Origin: Candidatus Pacearchaeota archaeon | GTDB taxonomy: Archaea > Nanobdellota > Nanobdellia > Pacearchaeales > GW2011-AR1 | DNA length: 43,333 nt | Assembly (NCBI GenBank): GCA_016867035.1 | Contig: VGKO01000004.1 | Coordinates: 1-43,333, forward strand | Direction: 5' to 3' | Shown here: positions 16,921-27,400 of the stretch, one piece after another | Position numbering within the stretch: the first letter of the stretch is position 1 | Layout of the letters: each line of letters begins with the position of its first letter | Translations under genes and position numbers: made by a program | Notes under the pieces: generated by a model | What the model saw: the letters and a program-made list of their open reading frames with translations, nothing else | Database searches by the model: none | Told to the model about the DNA's origin: nothing

Positions 16921-17520
16921 ATGCCAATCGGATTTGATTTAGACGAAGTATTAGCACCACTATTAGAGCATCACTGCCGATTTCTTAGTGAAAAGTACAA
17001 TAAAAAAATTGACCTTCAAACATTTTATTCTTATAATTTCTGGGAACATTATGGAGTATCCAAAGACCAAGCAATAGCGGACTTTTTTGAATTTTATGGA
17101 TCTCCCTTCTTTCAGGATATTAGGCCCTTTCAAGGAGCTAAACAAGAATTAGAACAACTTGCCGAAATAGACGCAATGCACATTATTACTGCTAGACCAA
17201 ATGTTTTGAGACAATCAACTAGAGTTTTTGTAAAAACTTATTTTGACGGTTTATTTCAAAAAATTGATTTTGGAAATCTTTTTGGAAAGTCTGGAAAAAG
17301 CATAGGTAAAAGAGAATTATGTTTCAAAAATGGTATTTGGGTTTTGGTTGAAGATGATCCAAAACATATTGTTCCTGTTTCTAATGATATTCCTGTTGTT
17401 GTTCCAGATAGGCCTTGGAATAAGAATATTCAAGGAAGAAATATTATCAGAGCTTATAGTTGGAAAGATATAGGAAATATAATTAGGGAATTAGCAACTA
17501 ATCCTTCATCTCTATCTTAA
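16921..17520 (+). CDS. HAD-superfamily 5'(3')-deoxyribonucleotidase-like protein
   Basis: IGFDLDEVLAP (DxD), IITARP, VEDDPKHI. MPIGFD is the likelier start than 16906. Confidence 0.75.
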   Translation: MPIGFDLDEVLAPLLEHHCRFLSEKYNKKIDLQTFYSYNFWEHYGVSKDQAIADFFEFYGSPFFQDIRPFQGAKQELEQLAEIDAMHIITARPNVLRQSTRVFVKTYFDGLFQKIDFGNLFGKSGKSIGKRELCFKNGIWVLVEDDPKHIVPVSNDIPVVVPDRPWNKNIQGRNIIRAYSWKDIGNIIRELATNPSSLS

Positions 17521-17806
17521 CATTAACGCTTCTTGGAATTGGAAGCTTCATTATAGAATGTAAAACACTTTCATTTGCAGGTAAATCAATTACTCGCTTG
17601 TGAATTCTCATCTCAAAATTATCAAAAGTAGCTGTTCCGTTTCCGCAAGGTGATTTGCGTGTAGTTATTTTAAATCTTCGAGTAGGTAATGGAATTGGCC
17701 CAGAAATGTTTACGCCTGATTTCTTGGCTAATTCTTTTATTGTTCCACAGATATTATTCAATTCGTTAATATCCAAACTTCCTAATTTGATTCTTACTTT
17801 TGACAT
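17498..17806 (-). CDS. rps10: Small ribosomal subunit protein uS10
   Basis: MSKVRIKLGSLDINELNNICGTIKELAKKSGVNISGPIPLPTRRFKITTRKSPCGNGTATFDNFEMRIHKRVIDL. Confidence 0.95.
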   Translation of the reverse strand: MSKVRIKLGSLDINELNNICGTIKELAKKSGVNISGPIPLPTRRFKITTRKSPCGNGTATFDNFEMRIHKRVIDLPANESVLHSIMKLPIPRSVNVKIEMKD

Positions 17807-17877
17807 ATCTACTCTAAAAAAAATGTGTTTAAAAACCTTTTGTAAGCCCAATTAATTGCAATAGTTTCAATAATTTC

Positions 17878-18870
17878 CTAATACGCAATAGTTTTTGTAA
17901 GATGATGCTTTCCAGGAAGAGCTCGGCCTTCAGACCATAACTTATAATCCAAATGAAGTACATTAATATCCGGCAATCCAGTTTTAGATCTGATTGCATT
18001 AATTGTTTCAAGTAACCATTGAAAAGCATGAATTGTATTAGCTCTTATTTCTAATTCGTCTTGGCTTTTAGCAGGAATAAGTGCTTGAGCATCTACTTTA
18101 GCAGCCAAGGTAGGAGAGTATTGTAATATTCCTAATGCTCTAAGTGCCTTTGGTAATTGATAATCTGCAAAAGCAGTAAGTTCTTTTATTTCTGCTTCTG
18201 GGAAAGAACCAGTGTGATCTGCTAGATATCTACCGTGAAGCTCGCCAGGAAATAACTGGGCTCGCTTATTAAAACAAACTTTTCTTCCCCCAACAACGCA
18301 CGAATCATCAAAAGAAGGAAAATCTGCAACAAGTCTTTCAACTAGTCCCTTACCACAATTAAATAATTTCCAATCACTTTCGTTAGCTAAATTGATAAAT
18401 TGCCCTCCATATCTTTCAGATAAAACTCTTCCAACTTCGTTCCATATCCTTGCTCGCTCCTCAACCATTGGTATTTCAGTATCTTTACAAAAAACACTTC
18501 TAACTTGATCAAGGGTACAATCTTTTAAGAAACGAGGATCAAATATTGGAACACCACTTTCGGTTGCTTGCATTAATGCAGCATACATACCATAAGCACC
18601 CTTCCACTCTTTATCTTTGAATCGTGTCATGTATTTCTCGCCTGTTTTAAAATCAGTAAAAGCAAAATTAATAGTATTGGCTAACATAAAAAATGAAAAT
18701 AATTCTTCAGGGGTTCCATTTGGAAAAACAGGCCCTCGCCAGTCAGGAATAGTAAATGTTAGAGGGGCATAATCTCTTGCAATCTGTATTACTTTTTCTT
18801 GGCTTATTCTAACATTCTCAGAATCTTCTACAATGCCTCTTGTTGAATCTAACACCGGATTTTTTGTCAT
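17878..18870 (-). CDS. Queuosine-salvage nucleosidase homologue (QNG1 / DUF2419)
   Basis: NTINFAF, KYMTRFKDKEWKGAYGMYAALMQATESGVPI, TLDQVRSVFCKDTEIPMVEERARIWNEVGRVLSERYGGQFIN, LTAFADYQLPKALRALGILQYS, ELEIRANTIHAFQWLLETI parallel remembered human QNG1 motifs. Confidence 0.88.
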   Translation of the reverse strand: MTKNPVLDSTRGIVEDSENVRISQEKVIQIARDYAPLTFTIPDWRGPVFPNGTPEELFSFFMLANTINFAFTDFKTGEKYMTRFKDKEWKGAYGMYAALMQATESGVPIFDPRFLKDCTLDQVRSVFCKDTEIPMVEERARIWNEVGRVLSERYGGQFINLANESDWKLFNCGKGLVERLVADFPSFDDSCVVGGRKVCFNKRAQLFPGELHGRYLADHTGSFPEAEIKELTAFADYQLPKALRALGILQYSPTLAAKVDAQALIPAKSQDELEIRANTIHAFQWLLETINAIRSKTGLPDINVLHLDYKLWSEGRALPGKHHLTKTIAY

Positions 18871-18945
18871 ATTATTTTATTTTTTTAGGGTTTATAACTA
18901 TTATTATATAAAAAAGTATAATAATAGAGTATTATTAATTAATTC

Positions 18946-19710
18946 ATGAAAAACAAAAGGCTAATTATTTTTTTATTAATTATAACCTTGTTATCCCTTC
19001 TATCAGTGTATTACCCCCAACTAACAGGGCAAGCAACAAACAACCAAAATCAAGTTAAAGATTATCTCAAGGAAGAAGCCATTCTTACTCGAGTTATTGA
19101 TGGCGACACAATTAAAGTTATTTTTCCGAGTGAAGGTCAAGAAGAATCAATAAGACTTTTGGGAATAAACACTCCTGAAAAGAAAATGCCGCATGCAAAC
19201 GCTTCAAGTAGTTTTTTAAAAGAGTTTGAGAACAATACAATTTATCTCCTTAGAGATAAAGAAAATACTGACAAGTATAATCGCAAGCTCAGATATTTGT
19301 TTTACGAGGATAGATTTGTTAATTTAGAAATACTTGAAAAAGGATTTGCTAATGCTTATTATTACTCTGATTTAATTTATGAAAAAGAATTATTGCGAGC
19401 AGAAACCCAAGCTCGCGAGCTTGGGCTAGGAATTTGGGAAAAATCGCAAGAAGTTTGTGCTAATTGTATTACTTTAGTTAATTTAAACGCCACTTCTGAA
19501 ACCTTTCTTCTAGAGAACTCGTGTGACTTTAATTGTAAGCTTGAAGGATGGTTTGTTAAAGATGCAGGAAGGAATATTCTTTATTTAAAAGAAATTAAAG
19601 CCAATCAAAAAGAAGTTTTTAACTCTAGCAAGGATGTCTGGAATAACTATGGGGATGCTTTTTTCTTATTTGATAAACAGGGTAAATTAGTATTGTATCA
19701 TAAATACTAA
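18946..19710 (+). CDS. Secreted/membrane-anchored staphylococcal-nuclease-like protein with C-terminal lamin-tail-like domain
   Basis: N-terminal hydrophobic segment, ILTRVIDGDTIKV...IRLLGINTPEK...KYNRKLRYLFY...GLGIWE (SNase) followed by NATSETFLLENSCDFNCKLEGWFVKDAGRNILYL (LTD-like). Confidence 0.82.
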   Translation: MKNKRLIIFLLIITLLSLLSVYYPQLTGQATNNQNQVKDYLKEEAILTRVIDGDTIKVIFPSEGQEESIRLLGINTPEKKMPHANASSSFLKEFENNTIYLLRDKENTDKYNRKLRYLFYEDRFVNLEILEKGFANAYYYSDLIYEKELLRAETQARELGLGIWEKSQEVCANCITLVNLNATSETFLLENSCDFNCKLEGWFVKDAGRNILYLKEIKANQKEVFNSSKDVWNNYGDAFFLFDKQGKLVLYHKY

Positions 19711-19746
19711 ATAAATCTTTAAATACTTGCAAAACTCAAGTTATTT

Positions 19747-19956
19747 ATGCAAAATCCAAGAAATAGTGTTATTCGAGCAGCAACTTTTGCACTTGGGCTT
19801 GCAGGTGTTGTTGTCTGTGGTGGTTGTAAGACTAATTCACAAATTTATTTTCTTGATAGGGGATATATTGCAGAACAGGCAGCTAGAGCGGCTTATTTAG
19901 AACAAACAAGAACAGAAGAGCCAGAACCAATACCTCAACTTGTCATAAAATTTTAA
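19747..19956 (+). CDS. Small predicted lipoprotein
   Basis: Hydrophobic N-terminus ending in VVVCGGC (lipobox-like). Confidence 0.45.
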   Translation: MQNPRNSVIRAATFALGLAGVVVCGGCKTNSQIYFLDRGYIAEQAARAAYLEQTRTEEPEPIPQLVIKF

Positions 19957-20000
19957 TTACTAGTATTAAATCTTAGTTATTCTATTAAATACACAAATGC

Positions 20001-20627
20001 TTAATCAAGATTATTATAATACTCGTCTAACTTATTCTGAAATTTATTGCTAGGTTCTATAATTGAATCATACCAGTAATATCCTGCTGAAACCAAACCA
20101 ACAAAAAAAGTTATGAAAGCAAGGAGAATATCAATTGGCCAGCCCAATACAATTACTGGAAAGGCAATTCCCTGTAAGGCTGTTGTTAATTTTCCAGCTA
20201 ATCTTGCATGCGGGAAGCCTCTGGAATTTTTCTTAAAAAAACTTATTATTAAAGCAGGTATAGAAACAACCTCTCTTGATAAAAGAAGAATAAATAATAG
20301 TATTTTTTCTTGAGTTAGGGTTTGATTGACTATCATGTAAATAAATAACGCAATAATTATACTTATCATTAATAGTCTGTCTGCAAACATATCAAACTTT
20401 CTACCAAATCTTGTTTCTTGTTTATATCTTCTGGCAGTAAAACCATCTGCCCAATCAGTTAGAGCAGCAATAGCAAAAACAATTGCCAGAGTTATTAAAC
20501 TAGCTCCAATAAATGCAATGTAAATTAATACAAAACTTAAGATAACTCGTATAAGTGTTAGTGGGTTTGGAATATTAATTAATTTACTTAAAGGTTCAAT
20601 AGGCTTTTCTCTTACTCTTTTTCCCAT
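20001..20627 (-). CDS. CDP-alcohol phosphatidyltransferase
   Basis: DWADGFTARRYKQETRFGRKFDMFADRLL fits DGx2ARx8Gx3Dx3D. Confidence 0.88.
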   Translation of the reverse strand: MGKRVREKPIEPLSKLINIPNPLTLIRVILSFVLIYIAFIGASLITLAIVFAIAALTDWADGFTARRYKQETRFGRKFDMFADRLLMISIIIALFIYMIVNQTLTQEKILLFILLLSREVVSIPALIISFFKKNSRGFPHARLAGKLTTALQGIAFPVIVLGWPIDILLAFITFFVGLVSAGYYWYDSIIEPSNKFQNKLDEYYNNLD

Positions 20628-20672
20628 CTCATTATAAAGAAAGCTACTCTTAAAAGCTTTTCTTTTGATAGG

Positions 20673-21137
20673 CTAGTAATCCGTATACTCTTTTTCAATA
20701 TAATACTTTATTGGTAAAAGCATACCAATAATAAACATAACCCATCCAACAGAAGCAGCAACAATAGTAAAAATGTTTTTATCGAATATTTCAATAGTAA
20801 GGAGACTTGGCCAGAATAAAACCCCAAGAATAAACAAAACAAACCACGCGTTTTTGTCTTTTTTTCTTAGAATATAGAGCGAGAGGTAAGTAATAAGAAT
20901 ACCTATTGCAATAATGAAGATTCCTTTAAGTAAGAATAATCTAACAAACAAACCACTTATCTCGGGATTGTACTTAGCAAAAACCTGCCAAATAGCATCT
21001 ATCTGTCTGAAATTCATTTTAACGATTAATTTGAATAAAGCCAGATAAAGAACTCCTAAGACAATGGCATAAACTCCATTAAGATAGGTTATTCTTGAAC
21101 CTCGCTTTATATTTTGAACAGTTCTTATTGTTAACAT
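20673..21137 (-). CDS. Multi-pass membrane protein, hypothetical
   Basis: Four hydrophobic segments in the translation. Confidence 0.55.
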   Translation of the reverse strand: MLTIRTVQNIKRGSRITYLNGVYAIVLGVLYLALFKLIVKMNFRQIDAIWQVFAKYNPEISGLFVRLFLLKGIFIIAIGILITYLSLYILRKKDKNAWFVLFILGVLFWPSLLTIEIFDKNIFTIVAASVGWVMFIIGMLLPIKYYIEKEYTDY

Positions 21138-21207
21138 TTTATCTAATTATTAAAGATACCTTGGGTTTTAAAATATTTATATGCTCGATAGAATAATAAT
21201 TGTAAGG

Positions 21208-22434
21208 TTATTTCTTAACTACAAGATATATTTTATCGTTTTTTCTGACTCCAGGAATTTTAATTCCTATTTCATCGCCCTTACTAGCTTGAGAAACAGG
21301 CTTGTGGTGAATTTCTATTCTCTCTATATTATGTTTCAAAAATCCTGTTTTATTTCCAAGGACATATAATTCATCGCCAACCGCAAGTTTTCCAGAACTA
21401 ATATTGATTATGGCGACTTGCTTTTCTGTAAGATATTTGTTTATTTTACCAATAAACTCTTTTCTTTGACTGGCTGAACTATGTTCGGATTTAGAAAAAT
21501 CATCATTAGTTGGCGTTCCTAGAAAAAATCCACTGGAAAATCCCTTGTTATAAACTTTTTCAAGTTCTTTTAAGCTTTCTTCAATTTCTTGTTTGCTAAG
21601 TTTTTTATCAAGAGCTTTTTTATAAACTCGGGTTGTGGTAGAAACATATTCTGGTTCTCTATTTCGGCCTTCAATTTTAAGCGCCCTTATGCCGGCTTTC
21701 TTGATTTTTTCAATAAAAGGTAAAGTGCATAAGTCTTTCGGAGACATAACCATATTATTCTCAAGCTTTAACTCGTTTCCATCTTCATCTTTTACATAAT
21801 AGGTGCGGCGACAAGGTTGCAAGCACTCTCCTCTATTAGCTGACTTGCCAAAAAGAAATTGGCTTGTGTAACATCGCCCACTAACACTTACGCACATTGC
21901 TCCATGTCCAAAAACCTCTATATCTATTATTTTGGATATTTTTTTTACTTGTTCAAGATTAAGCTCGCGAGCAAGCACAACTCTTTGTGCTCCAAGTTTT
22001 TTATAAAATTTAGCAGACTCAGGATTTGCAATGCTTGCCTGCGTTGAGATGTGAAACTCTATTTTATATTTTTTACATAACTGAATTATAGCAGGGTCCC
22101 AACAGATTATTGCATCTATTTTTCCTTTTATTTTTTTTATTATATTTTCTATCTTACTAAGCTCTTCAGGATAAATAATAGTGTTTAAAGTAAGATATCT
22201 TTTAACACCCCGTGGCTTACATATTCTTTCAATCTCTTCTAAATCTCGGATTGTAAAGTTTTTAGCAGTAGCCCGCATACTAAACTCTTTCAAGCCAAAG
22301 TAAACTGCGTCTGCTCCTGCATTTACAGCAGCAATCAAGCTTGGAAAGCTTCCTGCTGGTGCTAATAATTCTATAGAATTTTTTCTAAGTTTTTCTGTTT
22401 TATTTTCTCTTGTTTTCTTTTCTTTTGTTTGCAT
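21208..22434 (-). CDS. Peptidase U32-family protein (YegQ/TrhP/RlhA-like)
   Basis: ELLAPAGSFPSLIAAVNAGADAVYFGLKEFSMRA, GAMCVSVSGRCYTSQF, NRGECLQPCRRTY. MQTKEKK is the likelier start than 22488. Confidence 0.88.
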   Translation of the reverse strand: MQTKEKKTRENKTEKLRKNSIELLAPAGSFPSLIAAVNAGADAVYFGLKEFSMRATAKNFTIRDLEEIERICKPRGVKRYLTLNTIIYPEELSKIENIIKKIKGKIDAIICWDPAIIQLCKKYKIEFHISTQASIANPESAKFYKKLGAQRVVLARELNLEQVKKISKIIDIEVFGHGAMCVSVSGRCYTSQFLFGKSANRGECLQPCRRTYYVKDEDGNELKLENNMVMSPKDLCTLPFIEKIKKAGIRALKIEGRNREPEYVSTTTRVYKKALDKKLSKQEIEESLKELEKVYNKGFSSGFFLGTPTNDDFSKSEHSSASQRKEFIGKINKYLTEKQVAIINISSGKLAVGDELYVLGNKTGFLKHNIERIEIHHKPVSQASKGDEIGIKIPGVRKNDKIYLVVKK

Positions 22435-22476
22435 ATAAATAGTAAATTTTTTATACTTAAAAACCTGTGTTTTTTC

Positions 22477-23301
22477 ATGAAAAAACACCTCTCTGCCCTA
22501 GTAGTACTTGTTCTGGCTTTAGGTCTTATTAATTGTACTACCCATCCAAAAATACAACTAAGACGCTCAAAATTAGAATATTCTTTACAAAATCGTTCGA
22601 ATGAAGATGTTTTTAATTTTGAAAATTCTTTTGAATTGGCTAGATCTTTATATTTCTGGAATCAAGGCAAAATTACAGAAGGATATTGGAACGGATTAAC
22701 TAGAAAGACTTATGATTTAAAAAATATGCAGGAACTCGAAGAAATTGCTCTCCAGCCAAGCGAGTCTGTAGATAACTTTATTCAGGCAATAAAATCAAGA
22801 TACCCTACTTTCGATAATTTACATCCGGTAAAAAAAGCACAACTTATTTACGATACTTTAAGAAAATCTATAAAACCAAAGATCAGTCCCTTTGATAAAA
22901 TAAGATTGAGTGGGAAATATTTGGCTGACCCTGAATCGAATGTCCAACTCGCTGCGATAAGAACTTCAAATGAGCAACCTTATCAAAACCCTGAAGAAAC
23001 TTTTAGATATGGTGGAATTTGTATTAATATGGCGGGTTTATTGCATGCGCTTTATACTCGGGCTGGAATTAAATGTACCTTATTATATCAAGACCACTCT
23101 CAAGGAAATGACCATATGCTCTTAGCTTTTGAAGCTTTTCCAAATAAATTTTTACCAATAGACCCCACAAAATCAAGTTTGGGATTTGTTAGAAATATAG
23201 GGGAGTCTCAGAGAATTTTAAAGAGTTCGGAAGTTATAGATTTTAGATTTCTAAATTCTAATCTAAGAAAAGAATCACTTAATCTTGCCGATTATCTTTA
23301 G
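22477..23301 (+). CDS. Predicted lipoprotein with transglutaminase-like domain
   Basis: MKKHLSALVVLVLALGLINC (lipobox-like), YGGICINMAGLLHALYTRAGI...NDHMLLAFEAF...FLPIDPTKS (Cys/His/Asp order of transglutaminase-like proteins). Confidence 0.6.
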   Translation: MKKHLSALVVLVLALGLINCTTHPKIQLRRSKLEYSLQNRSNEDVFNFENSFELARSLYFWNQGKITEGYWNGLTRKTYDLKNMQELEEIALQPSESVDNFIQAIKSRYPTFDNLHPVKKAQLIYDTLRKSIKPKISPFDKIRLSGKYLADPESNVQLAAIRTSNEQPYQNPEETFRYGGICINMAGLLHALYTRAGIKCTLLYQDHSQGNDHMLLAFEAFPNKFLPIDPTKSSLGFVRNIGESQRILKSSEVIDFRFLNSNLRKESLNLADYL

Positions 23302-23361
23302 TCTTTTTCTTCTAATTCTTCTTGCTCTATCGCTTCTTGCTCTTGAATGTCTTCTTGCCAT
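23275..23361 (-). CDS. 28-aa Arg/Lys-rich micro-ORF downstream of ferredoxin
   Basis: MARRHSRARSDRARRIRRKRLKIIGKIK*; no clear SD. Confidence 0.25.
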   Translation of the reverse strand: MARRHSRARSDRARRIRRKRLKIIGKIK

Positions 23362-23394
23362 TTTTATTTTTATCTTTGTTTTTTTTGTTTAATT

Positions 23395-23580
23395 TTATTC
23401 AGTAACGCTTATTGCATTTACTGGACAGGCTTCTGCAGCTTCTTTTTCACAAGTTATTTTTGCAACACTTGCTTTGATTTCTTTAGCTTTTCCGTTTATC
23501 ATCTTAAAACTTGCAGGACAGATACTTGCACAGCTTCCACAACCAATGCAAGTTTCTTGATTAACTTTTATTTTAGCCAT
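23395..23580 (-). CDS. [4Fe-4S] ferredoxin
   Basis: CIGCGSCASICPASF...CEKEAAEACPVNAI. Confidence 0.9.
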   Translation of the reverse strand: MAKIKVNQETCIGCGSCASICPASFKMINGKAKEIKASVAKITCEKEAAEACPVNAISVTE

Positions 23581-23662
23581 ATTATTTTTACGAAGTAAAA
23601 ATTTTAGATTATTTAATTTATTACTTCTTTATAATTTATAACAGAATTTTTGATTTATAAAC

Positions 23663-24403
23663 CTATCTTATCTCGCAACTATATCCCTGTGATTTCATTG
23701 CATCTCGAACTTTAGTCAATATTAAATCCGGAGTTTCCCACATTTCTCTAGGAAGATTATCTTTACTCAAGCTCGGGCCAATCATTTCTTCTTTGGTTCT
23801 AGCAACAAATTTTTGCAAATAATGTCTATGATTATTAGTTCCGGTTGTATTTGAAACCCATTTTACCATTTCAATGGCCTCTTGTTCACTCATCCAACCA
23901 AAGTCACCTTGAAAATCAATTGGCCATAAGGTTGTTCTAAACTCATGTTTTAGGGGGGTAATAACTCGCATACTCCTTTCTATTTGAGTAATATCTACAG
24001 GAATACCTGTAACAAAGGGATAAAGTTCTCTTGAGCCCTTAATATCCATCGCTATATAATCCACAAGTCTTTCTTGAGTAAGTTTTTCAAGCATATCAGG
24101 ATTATTCCCATTTGTGTCTAGTTTTATTTCAAGTCCTGTTTGTTTTTTTAATCTTGCTAGAAAATCCGGCAAGTCTTTATGTATGGTTGGCTCGCCACCA
24201 CAAAGAACTACTCCTTTAACCCAGCGTTTATCATAATCTCTAATATAATCTAAAACTTGTTGCTCTGATATGCCTTGGCTACCTGTAAGTTTTTTAGCAT
24301 GACAAGCAGGACATTTAAAATCACAGCCCATAGTGTATAAGATTAAGCAAGGCTTATTATCAAAATTAATTAAAGAAAAACTTGGAAGTGTTAGAAATTG
24401 CAT
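23663..24403 (-). CDS. nrdG: Anaerobic ribonucleotide reductase activating protein (radical SAM)
   Basis: YTMGCDFKCPACHAKKL (CxxxCxxC), GVVLCGGEPTIHKDL; adjacent to nrdD. Confidence 0.88.
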   Translation of the reverse strand: MQFLTLPSFSLINFDNKPCLILYTMGCDFKCPACHAKKLTGSQGISEQQVLDYIRDYDKRWVKGVVLCGGEPTIHKDLPDFLARLKKQTGLEIKLDTNGNNPDMLEKLTQERLVDYIAMDIKGSRELYPFVTGIPVDITQIERSMRVITPLKHEFRTTLWPIDFQGDFGWMSEQEAIEMVKWVSNTTGTNNHRHYLQKFVARTKEEMIGPSLSKDNLPREMWETPDLILTKVRDAMKSQGYSCEIR

Positions 24404-24465
24404 TTTTATTGTGAGGTTTTTACTTTGGTTATCTACCTAGATTTATTTTATCTAACTTTACATTT

Positions 24466-27400
24466 CTAAACTTGCGCAGGTATTAAATATTTATCTGTAA
24501 TTTTTTTTACTCTTGGAGTAGTTATACCATCCTTAGTAGCTCTTCCACCCTGATAATGTGTGTCAAGCCTTCCAATTTCTCTACCATTCGCATCAAAAAG
24601 AATTACTGCAGGTATTCTTGCAGGATTAACTCCCGCTAATAACATTTTTGTCATGCCTGCTTCTGTATCGCCCTTGTACGTATCTATTACTAGTTCTTGT
24701 CCTGTTGCCTCTCTTACTCGTTTAGCTTCTCGCATTAAAACCTGTCCTGCAGCACTACATAAAGAACAATCGGTTTTTCCAATAATCATTGCGCTTGGAC
24801 TCCCGGCTCTGCCTGTTATTTCTGGAACTCTAAATCCTGTTTCGCTAGCTGGCGCACTAGGATTCATTAAAGAATAATCTCCTTTTCTTCTATCATCTCT
24901 TTCCCCGATTTTTGAATCATTCCAATTTCTAAATTCGCTAAAATATCCGACTATTCTTGACATCGAGGTGAGGGTTTCAGGATCTTGATTTTTGCAACCA
25001 GGGCAAGTATCATGCGAACCTCGGTGGGTTGTTCTACACTTTCTACATATTGTAAATTCAGGGCTTATTGTTACTTGTGCGGATTGGGTATTTCTATAAA
25101 CATTTTCAACTAAATTCAATATTGCTCCTGCCGAGGGTTTTTCTTCACCAACAAAAGCATGAATTATTGCTCCTGATTCAATCGCAGGGTGAAATAAGCT
25201 TTGAGTTCTTATTCTTGTAACTAAGTCAACAGGAGCATCGGCTCGTAAGTGAATACTATTAGTATAGTAAGGTCTATTTCCTTCAATATCGCCTTTAACA
25301 ACTTCTCGAGATTCAGGATAATTTTCTAAATCAATTTTAGCAAATCTTCTTGTTGCAGATTCAGCAGGACTTTCTTCTAAACTGAATTTTAATCCGTGCT
25401 CTTTGCTATAACCCTTTGCTCTAACATTCATGTGACTGATAACTCCAAGTCCATATTTCTCGAATTCTTCTTGAGTAAGTTCATGTAATTCTTTACCTGT
25501 CAGAAACTGTATGGCGTCATTCAACCCAATTATTCCCATAATGTAAGTAGCTTTATCCAAATCAATATAGGGTTTTCCATCGACTCGAGTTGGTTTTGAA
25601 ACAGAGTAGTGTATTTGTCCTGGTCCTGTTGTTTTAGAAATAAAATCTTTTTTTTGTAAATGAGCTTTTAGTGCTAAGTCCATTGTAGCATCTACTTCTT
25701 CCATAAAACCTTCAAGAGTTTTCTTGCCTTTTTTTGCTGCTCTATAAGCTGCTTGAGGTAAGTTAATCGTAACATTTTGGAAACCGCAGAATCTTACTGA
25801 CTCTGGATGGGAAAGTACATAAGGGTCATCTAGGGTTGTTCTTAATCTACAACAAGCCGCGAGTGTTACAGCATCTCTATCAAAAATAAAGTACGGGCTT
25901 CCATTATGGCTTGCAGTTTCACAAGCCTCTTCTAATACTTGGCGTTGCATAGGGTCTTGGAAAGTACTTTCATCGACATGGAAATCGCATTTTGGAAAAG
26001 TAAATAGAGAACCATCTGCATCTCCTGCTTTCCAAGCTCTTAAAAGATTTAGAGCGAATCTACTTACTATTCCATTTTTATGATAATGTTCATAAGTAAT
26101 CATTCTTTCGCCTTGTTGCAAGAATTCTTCTCTTTTTATTGAAGGAACTTCTTTGCCACTTGCAGGATCTTTCCATCTCTCCATTTTTTCACGAGCAACA
26201 ACTCGGCCACTCGAGTCTAAATATTCTGAAAGTCTAAATCCGTTAGGAGTTTCTTCGCCTGTTCTTCTTTCTTCCAAGGTTAGTATTTCTCCATTTCTTT
26301 CAAGCATGTATTTTCCTTTTGGACCAACAGCTAAAGTATTTCTTAAAAATTCAGGAACACCTGCATGAATATTAAAGTCTAAGAAAAGGGTTTGTCCTCC
26401 TCTTGAGAAAGCATTCTGAGAACCATTAAAAATAACTTCTTGAGCTGTTTGATACATAAAAGCATCTATCTCTTCTTCTTTTAATACACTAATCGGATTT
26501 TTCTCAAGCTCTTGAAGTCTTAATTCTTCGTCCCTAATAATAGAATCTAATGCCCTAACATCACTATGAGTTCTCATAGAATCTGCTGCTCTTTTTTGTC
26601 TTTCAACTGCTTCTCGTATAATTCTTATTCTTTTTTTACCTTCTTCTTTTAAATCAGCTTCAATTAAAGGAGCATAAAAAATATTCATGTATCCTATTCC
26701 TAATGCACCAGAATAATAGGTTTGCATACTTGCCAAGAAAGTATTTAGGTGTCCTGTTAATGTGCTTGTGTGTCCTGCGGGTTTAGAAGTTGTTTGCAAA
26801 TTCTCCATTCTCATTCCATCTTTTTTAATATACTCAAGTGAATGTCCTGAACAATAAACCCTATCTACAAGTCCTAAGTCATGCAAATGAATTGCCCCAG
26901 AATTATGTGCTGCAGCTAAGTCAGGAGAAAAAACTTCTGTGAGAGCATATTGTTTACTAATCATTTCCCAAGCATTAAACTCTAATGCTCCAGGATTATT
27001 TGCTCTAATATTACTATTTTCTACGGCTTTAGCAAAAAACATTCTTTCTAAGTCTGATTTGGGTACGCTTAAATCAGTATATTTTCCTGCTGCAACTCCA
27101 AAACCTAATTCGAGCATTTCATGTCTTGCTAACTCGCGAATTAATCGTGTTGTAACTGCTTGCGAGCCAAGATGCACAAGTCTATTCTCGAGTCCTTTAG
27201 CTACGGCTTTAGCATCATCATACCCCAACCCTGCATGAGTAACTAAATCTTCAATAATTCTTTCTCTATGGAAAGGGTGATTTGCTTCTTCTGTAAAAGA
27301 ACTAACCATTAAAAGAGCATCTGTAACATTTCCGCGATCTTTTGAACCTCTAACTCGGATTTGTCTTCTTTGTTCTGAATAACTTTGATACGAGCTAGCT

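Noticed and set aside
23347-23598. Cys/Phe-rich ORF 23347..23598 +
   Set aside because: Antisense to ferredoxin, no promoter or SD.
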